Notes under the pieces: generated by a model
What the model was told of the DNA's origin: nothing
Seen by the model: the letters and a program-made list of their open reading frames with translations, nothing else
The model's database searches: none
Shown: piece by piece, positions 17,163 through 24,872 of the stretch
How positions within the stretch are numbered: position 1 is the first letter of the stretch
Layout of the letters: every line of letters starts with the position of its first letter
Made by a program: the position numbers and the translations under genes
From: an uncultured Eubacteriales bacterium
GTDB lineage: Bacteria; Bacillota; Clostridia; Lachnospirales; Lachnospiraceae
Direction of reading: 5' to 3'
DNA: 48,720 nt
Assembly: GCA_900318615.1 (NCBI GenBank)
Contig: ONLK01000014.1
Span: 1 to 48,720 of the forward strand

Positions 17163-17363
17163 TCACAGTTTAACGACATTAGAAGCCTGCATTCCACGCT
17201 GTCCTTCTGTCAGATCGTAGGAAACTTCCTGACCCTCTTCAAGAGTCTTGAAGCCTTCTCCCTGGATTGCTGAATAATGTACGAATACATCCTTGCCATC
17301 ATCGCCAGTGATGAATCCGTATCCTTTTTCTGCGTTAAACCATTTTACTTTACCTTTGTTCAT
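17163..17363 (-). CDS. cspA: Cold-shock protein (CspA/CspB family)
   Basis: A 66-residue single cold-shock domain that binds single-stranded RNA/DNA and acts as an RNA chaperone. RNP1 KGYGFI and RNP2 VFVHY are intact, with the aromatic triad on the surface. Start ATG 17363 with GGAGG on the minus strand. Its own strong promoter lies at 17502-17530, giving a leader of about 130 bases, long for so small a gene and typical of cold-shock mRNAs whose leader refolds with temperature. Confidence 0.96.
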   Translation of the reverse strand: MNKGKVKWFNAEKGYGFITGDDGKDVFVHYSAIQGEGFKTLEEGQEVSYDLTEGQRGMQASNVVKL

Positions 17364-17501
17364 GATGATGCCTCCATAAGCATATAAAAATGTTCTCGAT
17401 CTGGGTAATGGAAGAACACATAAGCGTCAGAATTCAAAACAATTATTTTCATGCTTCAGCTAAGTGATATCTTACTACCTGCAAATCTTTAGTGCTTCTA
17501 A

Positions 17502-17530
17502 ATTATATGTCAGACGACCGGATAAGTCAA
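17502..17530 (-). promoter_or_regulatory. Strong promoter of the cold-shock gene
   Basis: On the minus strand TTGACT (complement of 17525-17530) and a perfect TATAAT (complement of 17502-17507) are spaced 17. Predicted start near 17495. Confidence 0.9.
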
Positions 17531-17582
17531 CAAAATAAATCATGGAAACAGCACATTGGAAACCGGCTGAATCACGGCGGAA

Positions 17583-18734
17583 TTACTCCGTATCAGGTTC
17601 AATGTCAACGTAGATGACATCATCTCCGGTGGAAAGAACAGCATCCGTTTCAAGCTCATCATCGGAGAGAACGCCCAGAAATTCATCCGTGTAATCGTAG
17701 GTTACCTCACTGATTTTTGCGTTTTCTGAAAGATCCTTCCCGATCATATATACGTATGCATCCTGGACAATGGTATCTTTCCCTGTGTAGTTTTCATATT
17801 CATCGACACTGCCGTAATTATAGGCGTTTACTTCCCGTTCCTCGTAGGTTTCAAGATAATCCTCCGTAAGGATGAGATTTTTTTCTTCACAGTAGGCACT
17901 GATAAAAAGCCAGCGGTTGACATAACTGAGAATGTCCGCCTGCATATCATCCGCGTCTGCTTCCGTGCCGTATTCTTCACTCAGAGTATCATAACCGGCC
18001 TGCACGTATTTTTGAGCCTTACGGTACAGATCATCCGGATAACCGTCGAAGGAAGCGCCTGCGTATGCCTGTTCGAAAAGATCCGTATACATGGAATCCT
18101 CAGAATTGAGATTGCTTATATCTTCGAGTTCGGTCCGCACTGCCTCCCGGTAGTCATCCTCCGAATCATACCCGAGTTTTTTCAGATAGCTGTCATCCAG
18201 TTCCTGATAGCGGGGAGCTTTCACGTCGTTGATGCGGACCCTGAAACAAATGGTCCGGCCGGTCCACTCCTGTGTGGGGGCTGTTTCATCGTAGGTAATG
18301 CTGAACGTAAGGGTTTCCCCGGCGCGGTGTCCCTCCAGGTTCTCATCAAAAACATCGCCGAACTCCCAGTTTCCCAGCAGCAGCTCGTAATCGCTGCAAA
18401 GCGTACTTTCAGTTTCACCGTTTACAATCGTGACGTCGATATTGACCTGATCGCCGGTTTGCGCACCTTCGGCTGTACTGGCGAACGTAGTATCTGTGTC
18501 AAGACGGCTGTCAATTTCCGCATCGACATCTTCATCCGTAACCGGATAAATTGACTTTTCTACTTTCAGACCGTCATAATTTCCAAAAGTTACATACTGT
18601 GCAGCATTTCCGGTCAGATATCCGGAAACAGCACCGGAGGGGAGTTCGCTCCCGGAACCGTTTTTCTGGTTGTTACAGGCTGTCAAACCAGCCAGTAGAA
18701 ATAAGATGGTGACGGCGGCTATTTTTTTCTTCAT
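17583..18734 (-). CDS. Trigger-factor-like FKBP-type peptidyl-prolyl isomerase lipoprotein
   Basis: A 383-residue predicted lipoprotein: signal peptide with lipobox LTAC and acylated C20, then an FKBP-type isomerase domain (about 90-172, with DVFDENLEGHRAGETLTF) and a trigger-factor C-terminal-like helical region (about 175-350, beginning RYQELDDSYLKKLGYDSEDDY in two pieces). The ribosome-binding N-domain of true trigger factor is missing and replaced by the export signal, so it should act as a foldase outside the membrane. ATG 18734 is chosen because AAGGAAGGG precedes it; the upstream in-frame extension lacks a site and would spoil the signal peptide. Reads toward cspA and is divergent from cca. 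Confidence 0.83.
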   Translation of the reverse strand: MKKKIAAVTILFLLAGLTACNNQKNGSGSELPSGAVSGYLTGNAAQYVTFGNYDGLKVEKSIYPVTDEDVDAEIDSRLDTDTTFASTAEGAQTGDQVNIDVTIVNGETESTLCSDYELLLGNWEFGDVFDENLEGHRAGETLTFSITYDETAPTQEWTGRTICFRVRINDVKAPRYQELDDSYLKKLGYDSEDDYREAVRTELEDISNLNSEDSMYTDLFEQAYAGASFDGYPDDLYRKAQKYVQAGYDTLSEEYGTEADADDMQADILSYVNRWLFISAYCEEKNLILTEDYLETYEEREVNAYNYGSVDEYENYTGKDTIVQDAYVYMIGKDLSENAKISEVTYDYTDEFLGVLSDDELETDAVLSTGDDVIYVDIEPDTE

Positions 18735-18841
18735 TGCCCTTCCTTTCCTGCCCACGAAAAGTATAAAATATGATAGCATGGAGAGGGACAGAAAAAAAGA
18801 ACAATCATCATTAATAATTACGTGCAGCCTGGAGGATAAGT

Positions 18842-20203
18842 ATGGATATAGAACTTCCTTCCAGGGTGAGAAAGATTATTTCCACTCTGGAGGATCAGGG
18901 ATATGAGGCATTTGCTGTGGGGGGCTGTGTGAGGGACGTGTGCCTGGGAAAGAAACCAAGTGACTGGGACATTACGACCTCAGCCCCTCCTCTTAAAGTA
19001 AAGGAAATGTTTTCCCATACCGTGGACACGGGACTGAAACACGGTACCGTTACGGTGGTGATGGGGCAGGAAAACTTTGAGGTGACGACGTACCGGATTG
19101 ACGGCGCCTATGAGGATATGCGCCATCCGAAAGAGGTTACTTTCACTACAAGTCTGTCAGAGGATCTTAAAAGACGTGATTTTACAATCAATGCCATGGC
19201 GTACAATGAACGGCAGGGCATCATTGATCTGTTCGGAGGGAGAGAGGATCTGGAACATCACCTCATACGCTGTGTCGGGGAGCCGGAAGAAAGATTTCAT
19301 GAGGATGCGCTGCGTATTTTCCGCGCTGTCCGTTTTTCGGCACAGCTTGATTTTTCAATTGACGGGGATACGGCGGAAGCGATCCGGAAGCTGGCACCGG
19401 AGCTTGGGCAGATCAGTCCGGAACGTATCCGCACAGAGCTGGAAAAACTGATTACATCGGATCATCCGGAAAGGCTTCGGACCGCCTGGAAGCTCGGCGT
19501 GACAGCACAGATTCTTCCGGAATTTGACGCGATAATGACACAGGTTCAGAATAACGCTCATCATGTGTATACGGTTGGCGAACATACCCTGCGCACCATG
19601 CAGAATATCCCTCCGGAAAGTATTCTTCGCTTTACCATGCTTTTTCATGATTTTGGGAAACCGGCGGTGCAAACGGTGGATGAAGAAGGGATTTATCATT
19701 ACAAAAACCATGCGCGTGCAAGTGAAAAAATTGCAGTCTCGATTATGAAACGGCTGAAATTCGATAATGCTTCAATGAATACTATCCGCAGGCTGATTGC
19801 CATTCATTCACTGTATCCGGAAGAAACGGAGGAGGGCGTGCGCCGCGCCGTTCATAAAATGGGTGAGGATTTGTTCCCGGCGTATCTGAAGGTGAAGCGG
19901 GCGGATATCCTGGGGCAGAGTCCCGCCGTGCAGAGTGCAAAGCTGGCTTATCTGGGGCGAATGGAGGACCTGTACGCAGCAATTCTGAAACGCGGAGACT
20001 GCATGAGCCTGAAGGAAATGAAGGTTACGGGAGATGACCTGAAAAAGGCTGGCATCAGTGCCGGACCCGGAATGGGCAGGATCCTGAATACGCTTCTTGA
20101 CGATGTACTTTCCATGCCGGAACATAATGAAAGAGGCTATCTGATGCACAGAGCGGAGGAACTGGCGGGTTCAGCTCTTTACAAAGCAGCCGGGGAAAGT
20201 TAA
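18842..20203 (+). CDS. cca: CCA tRNA nucleotidyltransferase with HD domain
   Basis: A 453-residue class II CCA-adding enzyme that repairs or completes tRNA 3' ends. Head motifs: VGGCVRD (26-32) and the metal-binding DWD (41-43), then RRDFTINAMA and the RNA/nucleotide-selecting EDALRIFRAVRF. A C-terminal HD-type domain follows (HHVYTVGEHTL with FHDFGKP), as in many Firmicute versions. Start ATG 18842 with GGAGG 8 bases upstream. Divergent from the foldase gene, 56 bases before hisS. Being long and carrying HD, it probably does full CCA addition, but separate A- and CC-adding variants exist in some bacteria. Confidence 0.93.
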   Translation: MDIELPSRVRKIISTLEDQGYEAFAVGGCVRDVCLGKKPSDWDITTSAPPLKVKEMFSHTVDTGLKHGTVTVVMGQENFEVTTYRIDGAYEDMRHPKEVTFTTSLSEDLKRRDFTINAMAYNERQGIIDLFGGREDLEHHLIRCVGEPEERFHEDALRIFRAVRFSAQLDFSIDGDTAEAIRKLAPELGQISPERIRTELEKLITSDHPERLRTAWKLGVTAQILPEFDAIMTQVQNNAHHVYTVGEHTLRTMQNIPPESILRFTMLFHDFGKPAVQTVDEEGIYHYKNHARASEKIAVSIMKRLKFDNASMNTIRRLIAIHSLYPEETEEGVRRAVHKMGEDLFPAYLKVKRADILGQSPAVQSAKLAYLGRMEDLYAAILKRGDCMSLKEMKVTGDDLKKAGISAGPGMGRILNTLLDDVLSMPEHNERGYLMHRAEELAGSALYKAAGES

Positions 20204-20259
20204 AATCAAGACGTTCGTTATACTGATGATGATATTTTGCAGAAAAAGAGGGATCAACT

Positions 20260-21528
20260 ATGGGGTTTATATCTACACCCGTAAAGGGAATGAATGACTT
20301 TACACCGGAGGATATGCGCCTGCGCACTCATGTTTTAAGTCTTATCCGTGATAATTACAAAAAATTCGGCTTCGATGAAATTGAGACGCCGTGCATGGAA
20401 CATATTGAAAACCTTTCGGGCAAGATAGGCGGAGAAAACGAAAAGCTGATTTTCAAGGTAATGAAGAGGGGCCGTGAACTGGAGAAGGGCCTGCAGACAG
20501 GAGAGATTGCCGACAGCGGCATGCGCTATGATCTGACGGTTCCGCTGTCCCGCTACTATGCAAACAATCGCGCAGTCCTTCCTTCTCCGCTGAAGGCCCT
20601 GCAGATTGGAAATGTATGGAGAGCCGACAAGCCTCAGAAGGGACGCTTCCGCCAGTTTACCCAGTGTGACATAGATATTCTCGGAGAGTCATCCTGCATG
20701 GCGGAGATTGAACTGATCAGTGCGACAGCCGATACACTCAGCAAAATCTTTTCCGAGGTAGGAATTCGTGAGTTTACGGTACACATCAACGATCGCCGTA
20801 TTCTGAAATCCATGGCTCTGGCAGCCGGTTTCCCGGAGGATAAGCTGGACGAAGTATTTATCACACTCGACAAAATGGATAAGATCCATCTGGACGGCGT
20901 GAGAGAATCTCTTCTGGAGGAGGGATATGACGCTGCCGCGGTAGAAAAGTACACGGCCATGTTCAGCAATATTCCGGATGACACAGACGTCAGCCGTTTC
21001 TGCGGGGAAATCTGCGGTGATTATCTGGATGACGGCGTGAAAGAGAACATGGATATCATTATGAAGACCAGCAGGGCGCTGCTTCGAAGCGGTGTCTCCC
21101 TGGTATTTGATCCGACGCTGGTCAGAGGAATGTCTTACTATACAGGAACTATTTTTGAAATCACGATCGACAATTACAACTTTTCCATAGCCGGGGGCGG
21201 ACGCTATGATGAGATGATCGGACGTTTTTCCGGCCAGAACGTACCCGCCTGCGGGTTCTCCATCGGCTTTGAGCGAATCGTCACCATTCTGCGTGATCTT
21301 GGCTGGAAGGAACCGTCGGATGGCTGTCCGAAGACAGCTTTCCTTGTAGATAAAAAAGCAGACGCTGATAAGCTGCTTAAGGTATTTAAGGCGGCTTCCG
21401 GTATTCGTGAGCAGGGCGGAACCGCAACGGTGGAACCGCTGGCCAAAAACGCAAAATTCCAGGTAGAAAGCCTTGAAAAGAACGGCTATACGGATGTCCG
21501 CAAGGTATACCCGGATACGGAAATCTGA
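20260..21528 (+). CDS. hisS: Histidyl-tRNA synthetase
   Basis: A 422-residue class II enzyme. Motif 2 region WRADKPQKGRFRQFTQCDID and the histidine-specific LVRGMSYYTGTIFEI with GGGRYD are intact, which favours a synthetase over the HisZ regulatory paralogue. The C-terminal anticodon-binding domain (from about 338) is short and diverged: it keeps the early VEPLAKNAKFQVESLEKNGY part but ends with KVYPDTEI instead of the usual strand with GEDE and LKDM. A second HisS elsewhere is possible. Start ATG 20260; upstream site AGAGGGATC is modest. No T-box in the 56-base gap from cca. Followed by the HU gene with its own promoter. Confidence 0.86.
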   Translation: MGFISTPVKGMNDFTPEDMRLRTHVLSLIRDNYKKFGFDEIETPCMEHIENLSGKIGGENEKLIFKVMKRGRELEKGLQTGEIADSGMRYDLTVPLSRYYANNRAVLPSPLKALQIGNVWRADKPQKGRFRQFTQCDIDILGESSCMAEIELISATADTLSKIFSEVGIREFTVHINDRRILKSMALAAGFPEDKLDEVFITLDKMDKIHLDGVRESLLEEGYDAAAVEKYTAMFSNIPDDTDVSRFCGEICGDYLDDGVKENMDIIMKTSRALLRSGVSLVFDPTLVRGMSYYTGTIFEITIDNYNFSIAGGGRYDEMIGRFSGQNVPACGFSIGFERIVTILRDLGWKEPSDGCPKTAFLVDKKADADKLLKVFKAASGIREQGGTATVEPLAKNAKFQVESLEKNGYTDVRKVYPDTEI

Positions 21529-21562
21529 AGAAGATTTAGGGAGAATGACGGAAACCTTCTTA

Positions 21563-21591
21563 TTGACAAATAGGAAAGCCCGGTATATAAG
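21563..21591 (+). promoter_or_regulatory. Strong promoter of the HU gene
   Basis: TTGACA (21563-21568), 17 bases, TATAAG (21586-21591), giving a leader of about 66 bases before the HU start. Confidence 0.82.
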
Positions 21592-21663
21592 TATAGCAAA
21601 TGCTCGTTTGTGAACGCATGGGGTAAGTATCAATACGGAATAAACATAAAAGGAGAATGTATT

Positions 21664-21936
21664 ATGAACAAGACAGAATTAGTTTCAGCTATTGCTGATG
21701 AAAGCGGATTATCCAAAAAGGATGCTGAGAAGGCACTGAAGGCATTTACTTCCGTTGTAGAAGATGAACTGAAGAAGGGTGAAAAAATTCAGCTGGTAGG
21801 TTTCGGAACTTTCGAGGTATCCGAGAGAGCAGCAAGAACCGGAAAGAATCCCCGTACAGGCGAGGAGATTGAAATCGCCGCTGCCAGAACTCCGAAGTTC
21901 AAAGCCGGCAGGGCACTGAAGGACGCCCTCAACTGA
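21664..21936 (+). CDS. hup: HU family DNA-binding protein
   Basis: A 90-residue histone-like nucleoid protein, the standard length. It begins MNKTELVSAIA and carries the HU signature GFGTFEVSERAARTGKNPRTG with the DNA-bending arm, then the helix FKAGRALKDALN. Forms dimers that bend DNA. Start ATG 21664 with AAGGAG upstream; an in-frame ATG at 21610 lies too close to the promoter and has no site. Leads an operon with rqcP, 3 bases downstream. Confidence 0.97.
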   Translation: MNKTELVSAIADESGLSKKDAEKALKAFTSVVEDELKKGEKIQLVGFGTFEVSERAARTGKNPRTGEEIEIAAARTPKFKAGRALKDALN

Positions 21937-21939
21937 GAT

Positions 21940-22179
21940 ATGCGGCTGGATAAGTTCCTGAAGGTTTCCAGACTGATCAGGCGCCGTACGGTGGCGAACG
22001 AAGCCTGTGATGCCGGCCGCGTTTCGGTAAACGGAAGAACGGCGAAGGCCTCTGCAGATGTAAAGGAAGGCGATGTAATTGAGATCGCTTTCGGAACGAG
22101 AACCGTGAAGGTCCAGGTTCTGAATGTGCAGGAAACTGTGAGAAAAGATGAGGCTTCGGAATTATTTAAGTATGTGTGA
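21940..22179 (+). CDS. rqcP: RNA-binding S4 domain protein RqcP (YabO-like)
   Basis: A 79-residue protein that is almost only an S4 domain: MRLDKFLKVSRLIRRRTVANEAC with GRVSVNGR. In Bacillus RqcP (YabO) works with RqcH in alanine-tailing of stalled nascent chains on free 50S subunits. The position next to HU and upstream of a divIC-like gene matches the Bacillus yabO region, supporting this name over Hsp15. Start ATG 21940 is only 3 bases after the HU stop, so it is likely translationally coupled. Terminator follows directly. Confidence 0.88.
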   Translation: MRLDKFLKVSRLIRRRTVANEACDAGRVSVNGRTAKASADVKEGDVIEIAFGTRTVKVQVLNVQETVRKDEASELFKYV

Positions 22180-22183
22180 GAAA

Positions 22184-22215
22184 GTGGAGACTGGAGAACA
22201 GTCTCTGCTTTTTTT
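22184..22215 (+). terminator. Intrinsic terminator after rqcP
   Basis: Stem 22184-22192 with 22200-22208 (two G-T pairs) followed by seven T (22209-22215). Confidence 0.85.
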
Positions 22216-22259
22216 GAAAAAACGTAATATAAATGTAATATCGAATCGGGCCAAAAGAG

Positions 22260-22288
22260 TTGCAATCCTCTCGATTTAAGCTTAAACT
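22260..22288 (+). promoter_or_regulatory. Possible promoter of divIC
   Basis: TTGCAA (22260-22265), 17 bases, TAAACT (22283-22288). The match is only fair, but a promoter is needed here because a terminator lies just upstream. Confidence 0.4.
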
Positions 22289-22342
22289 AAGGATAGCTGC
22301 AGATTTTTTGCGGTCTGTAGATAAAAAAGGGGAATGGCAGCT

Positions 22343-22648
22343 ATGACATCTAATCACAAGAAGCAGGCCAGCCGGGCTAACCGCTTTGGAATGGCGGTTA
22401 TTGCGGCAATCGTTCTGGTGCTGATCGCTGTACTGCTTGTACGCAGTCATACATTGCAGACAAAAATTAATGCCTATGCCCAGGCGAACGAGGCGCTTAC
22501 CGAACAGATTGAGGATGAGAAAGGCCGGGCAAAGGAGATAGAGACTCTTCCTGACTATATTCAGTCGGATGAATATATCGAGAAGGCCGCCAGAGAAAAA
22601 TTCGGTCTTGTGTATAAGGATGAGAAAATTTTTAAGAGTTCGAAATGA
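22343..22648 (+). CDS. divIC: Septum formation initiator (DivIC/FtsB family)
   Basis: A 101-residue bitopic membrane protein: short basic cytoplasmic N-terminus, one transmembrane segment (about 17-34), then a coiled coil and the family's C-terminal motif with DEYIEKAAREKFGLV. It takes part in divisome assembly with FtsL/DivIB. ATG 22343 is preferred since AAGGGG lies 10 bases upstream; an in-frame ATG at 22334 is nearly on top of that site. It is set between its own terminator-bounded region: terminators lie both before (22215) and after (22661). In Bacillus, yabP and yabQ lie between yabO and divIC; here they are absent. Confidence 0.87.
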   Translation: MTSNHKKQASRANRFGMAVIAAIVLVLIAVLLVRSHTLQTKINAYAQANEALTEQIEDEKGRAKEIETLPDYIQSDEYIEKAAREKFGLVYKDEKIFKSSK

Positions 22649-22660
22649 AACGGATGGCAG

Positions 22661-22690
22661 AAGATGGTGCACATTGTGTACCATCTTTTC
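22661..22690 (+). terminator. Probable intrinsic terminator after divIC
   Basis: A 12-bp stem (22661-22672 with 22676-22687) with a 3-base loop; the T-run is short (TTTTC within 22686-22690), so termination may be partial. Confidence 0.65.
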
Positions 22691-22758
22691 ATTTATAGAG
22701 AGCACCCGGCATGGAGAGTATCCGGCAGGCGGAGAAAAGACGGAAGGATGGCAGGAAT

Positions 22759-24312
22759 ATGGACAGGTTCTTGCAGGATGTATTTGCAGTTATCGAAGAA
22801 TATCAAATGCTCAGCCCGGGAATGGCAGTGATTGCCGGCGTATCCGGAGGCGCCGATTCCGTATGTCTTCTGCGGTGTCTGATTGAATGGAAGAGGAAAA
22901 ACGGGCCGCTCGATATTTCAGTGGTTCATGTAGAACACGGTCTTCGCGGCGAAGAAAGCCTGGAGGATGCCCGGTTTACAGAAAAACTGTGCAGGGCATA
23001 TGATATTCCGTGTTATACAGAGTCCATTGACGCTGCCCGGATTGCCGGAGACAATGGAATGACGCTGGAAGAAGCCGGCCGTTACGCACGATATAAGATT
23101 TTTGAATGTTACCGGCAAAAACTTCACGCGGATGTTTGTGCGCTGGCTCATCATGCGGGCGATCAGGCGGAAACGGTTCTTATGAACCTTGCGCGGGGAA
23201 CCGGACTCAGAGGACTGGGCGGCATTGCGCCGGTGCGGGAGCAGGTGATCCGGCCGCTGCTGTTTGAAACCAGGACACAGATAGAGGATTATCTCCGGCG
23301 GATCGGACAGAACTTTAAGACAGACAGGACCAATCTGGATACGGAGTTTACCCGGAATAAAATGAGGCTTGAAATTATTCCCGCCATGGAAAACAGGATA
23401 AACCCGGAAACGGTGCGGCATATCTGCCGGGCGGCAGAAACATGCCGCCAGGCGGAGCAATTCCTGGAGGAGGAAGCCGCCCGGCGTATGAAGGCGTGTG
23501 TGCAGGTGACGCAGGAAGAAGCCGTGATTTCCTGCCATGCCTTTCTAAGACAGCCTCCGGTTATGCGCTCTTACATTGTGCGCCGTGTCTTTTTTATTCT
23601 TCGCACGGGGGAAGGCCTAAAAGACATAACCGCCCTTCATGTGGAGGCCGTATGCCGCCTGGCCGCCGGCCGGACCGGAGCAAGATTGGATCTTCCCGGT
23701 TTTTCTGCGGTCAGGGACTATGACCGGCTTAAGATCATCCGGCAATCTTCTTTGGAGGATAAAAGCACAGAAAAAAGCGAAGAGGCGGGATCAGGGCGGA
23801 ACAGGAAGCCGGAGGATTCCGGACAGAAGAGGAAGGTTATTGTTATTGACACGGAAAACGGCGGAGAATACGAATGCGGAAGCTGTCGTTTTATGGTACG
23901 CGTGATAGACGGAGCGCAGATCCCCCGGGATGTGTTTCCGGATCCGGGAACGCCGGATCAAAAGGCGCTGTACAGGACGCCGGATGTGGACCGGATTCCG
24001 CAAAAAGAGTACACGAAATGGCTGTGCTGTGATAAAATTAAAAATACTATGTGTATCCGTACACGCCGTCCCGGCGACTATTTTGTTACGGATGCGGACG
24101 GAAGGCACCAGCTGCTGAAAAAGTATATGATCGATCAGAAAATCAGCCGGGACCGGCGTGCGGACATGCTGCTGATTGCAGAGGGAAGTCATATTTTGTG
24201 GATGCCGGGAGGAAGGATCAGTGAGGATGTCCGGGTGTCCCGCAGTATGAAGAAGGTTCTTGAAATCACCGTCGTAAAACATGAGGAAATGCGGAAAGAA
24301 AACGCAGAATAA
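22759..24312 (+). CDS. tilS: tRNA(Ile)-lysidine synthase
   Basis: A 517-residue N-type ATP pyrophosphatase that converts the wobble C34 of the AUA-reading tRNA-Ile into lysidine, an essential decoding step. The PP-loop SGGADS is at 29-34; the central TilS domain and the C-terminal TilS_C domain with RTRRPGDYF and GRHQLLKKYMID follow. ATG 22759 puts the PP-loop at the usual distance from the N-terminus and has GGAAGGA 10 bases upstream; an alternative ATG at 22711 adds 16 charged residues and has no site. Followed by hpt after 12 bases, as in Bacillus. Confidence 0.93.
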   Translation: MDRFLQDVFAVIEEYQMLSPGMAVIAGVSGGADSVCLLRCLIEWKRKNGPLDISVVHVEHGLRGEESLEDARFTEKLCRAYDIPCYTESIDAARIAGDNGMTLEEAGRYARYKIFECYRQKLHADVCALAHHAGDQAETVLMNLARGTGLRGLGGIAPVREQVIRPLLFETRTQIEDYLRRIGQNFKTDRTNLDTEFTRNKMRLEIIPAMENRINPETVRHICRAAETCRQAEQFLEEEAARRMKACVQVTQEEAVISCHAFLRQPPVMRSYIVRRVFFILRTGEGLKDITALHVEAVCRLAAGRTGARLDLPGFSAVRDYDRLKIIRQSSLEDKSTEKSEEAGSGRNRKPEDSGQKRKVIVIDTENGGEYECGSCRFMVRVIDGAQIPRDVFPDPGTPDQKALYRTPDVDRIPQKEYTKWLCCDKIKNTMCIRTRRPGDYFVTDADGRHQLLKKYMIDQKISRDRRADMLLIAEGSHILWMPGGRISEDVRVSRSMKKVLEITVVKHEEMRKENAE

Positions 24313-24324
24313 GAGGAGCTTGGC

Positions 24325-24852
24325 ATGGCAGAGCATATTGATGTTTTAATTCCGGAGGATGAAGTCGAAAGAAGAATTGGAGAAATGGCGGAACAGATCA
24401 ACATGGAATACGCCGACAGAGGCGTACATCTTATCTGCATCCTGAAGGGAAGTATCTTTTTTACCTGTGAGCTTGCAAAAAAACTGACCATTCCGGTTAC
24501 CATGGATTTTATGTCCGTGAGCAGCTACGGGGCAGGTACCCGCTCCAGCGGGGTTGTCCGCCTTGTAAAAGATCTGGACGAACCGATCGAGCACAAGAAT
24601 GTTATTGTGCTGGAGGATATTGTAGACAGCGGTCATACGCTTCACTATCTTCTGCACAACCTGACCCAGAGGAATCCGGAAAGCCTGAAACTGGCGGCTT
24701 TGCTGGACAAGCCGGACCGCCGTGTCACGGATGTCCATGTGGATTACACCGGTTTCACGATCCCCGATAAATTTGTGGTGGGATGCGGAATGGATTATGA
24801 TCAGCGCTACCGCAATCTGCCTTATATCGGTGTGATTTCATTTGACGACTGA
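24325..24852 (+). CDS. hpt: Hypoxanthine phosphoribosyltransferase
   Basis: A 175-residue purine salvage enzyme making IMP or GMP from hypoxanthine or guanine and PRPP. The PRPP motif VIVLEDIVDSGHTL is clear (about 92-105), along with CILKGSIFF for the pyrophosphate loop and PDKFVVGCGMDY for base binding. Start ATG 24325 with GAGGAGC upstream. tilS-hpt-ftsH is a widely conserved order. Metabolically it uses the hypoxanthine produced by the adenine deaminase at 2.7 kb. Confidence 0.96.
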   Translation: MAEHIDVLIPEDEVERRIGEMAEQINMEYADRGVHLICILKGSIFFTCELAKKLTIPVTMDFMSVSSYGAGTRSSGVVRLVKDLDEPIEHKNVIVLEDIVDSGHTLHYLLHNLTQRNPESLKLAALLDKPDRRVTDVHVDYTGFTIPDKFVVGCGMDYDQRYRNLPYIGVISFDD

Positions 24853-24872
24853 AAGCATAAGGGGAAGCTATA

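Noticed and set aside
20260-21528. HisZ (regulatory subunit of ATP phosphoribosyltransferase)
   Set aside because: Motif 2 and the histidine-specific RGMSYYTG motif are intact and no hisG or other his genes are adjacent.
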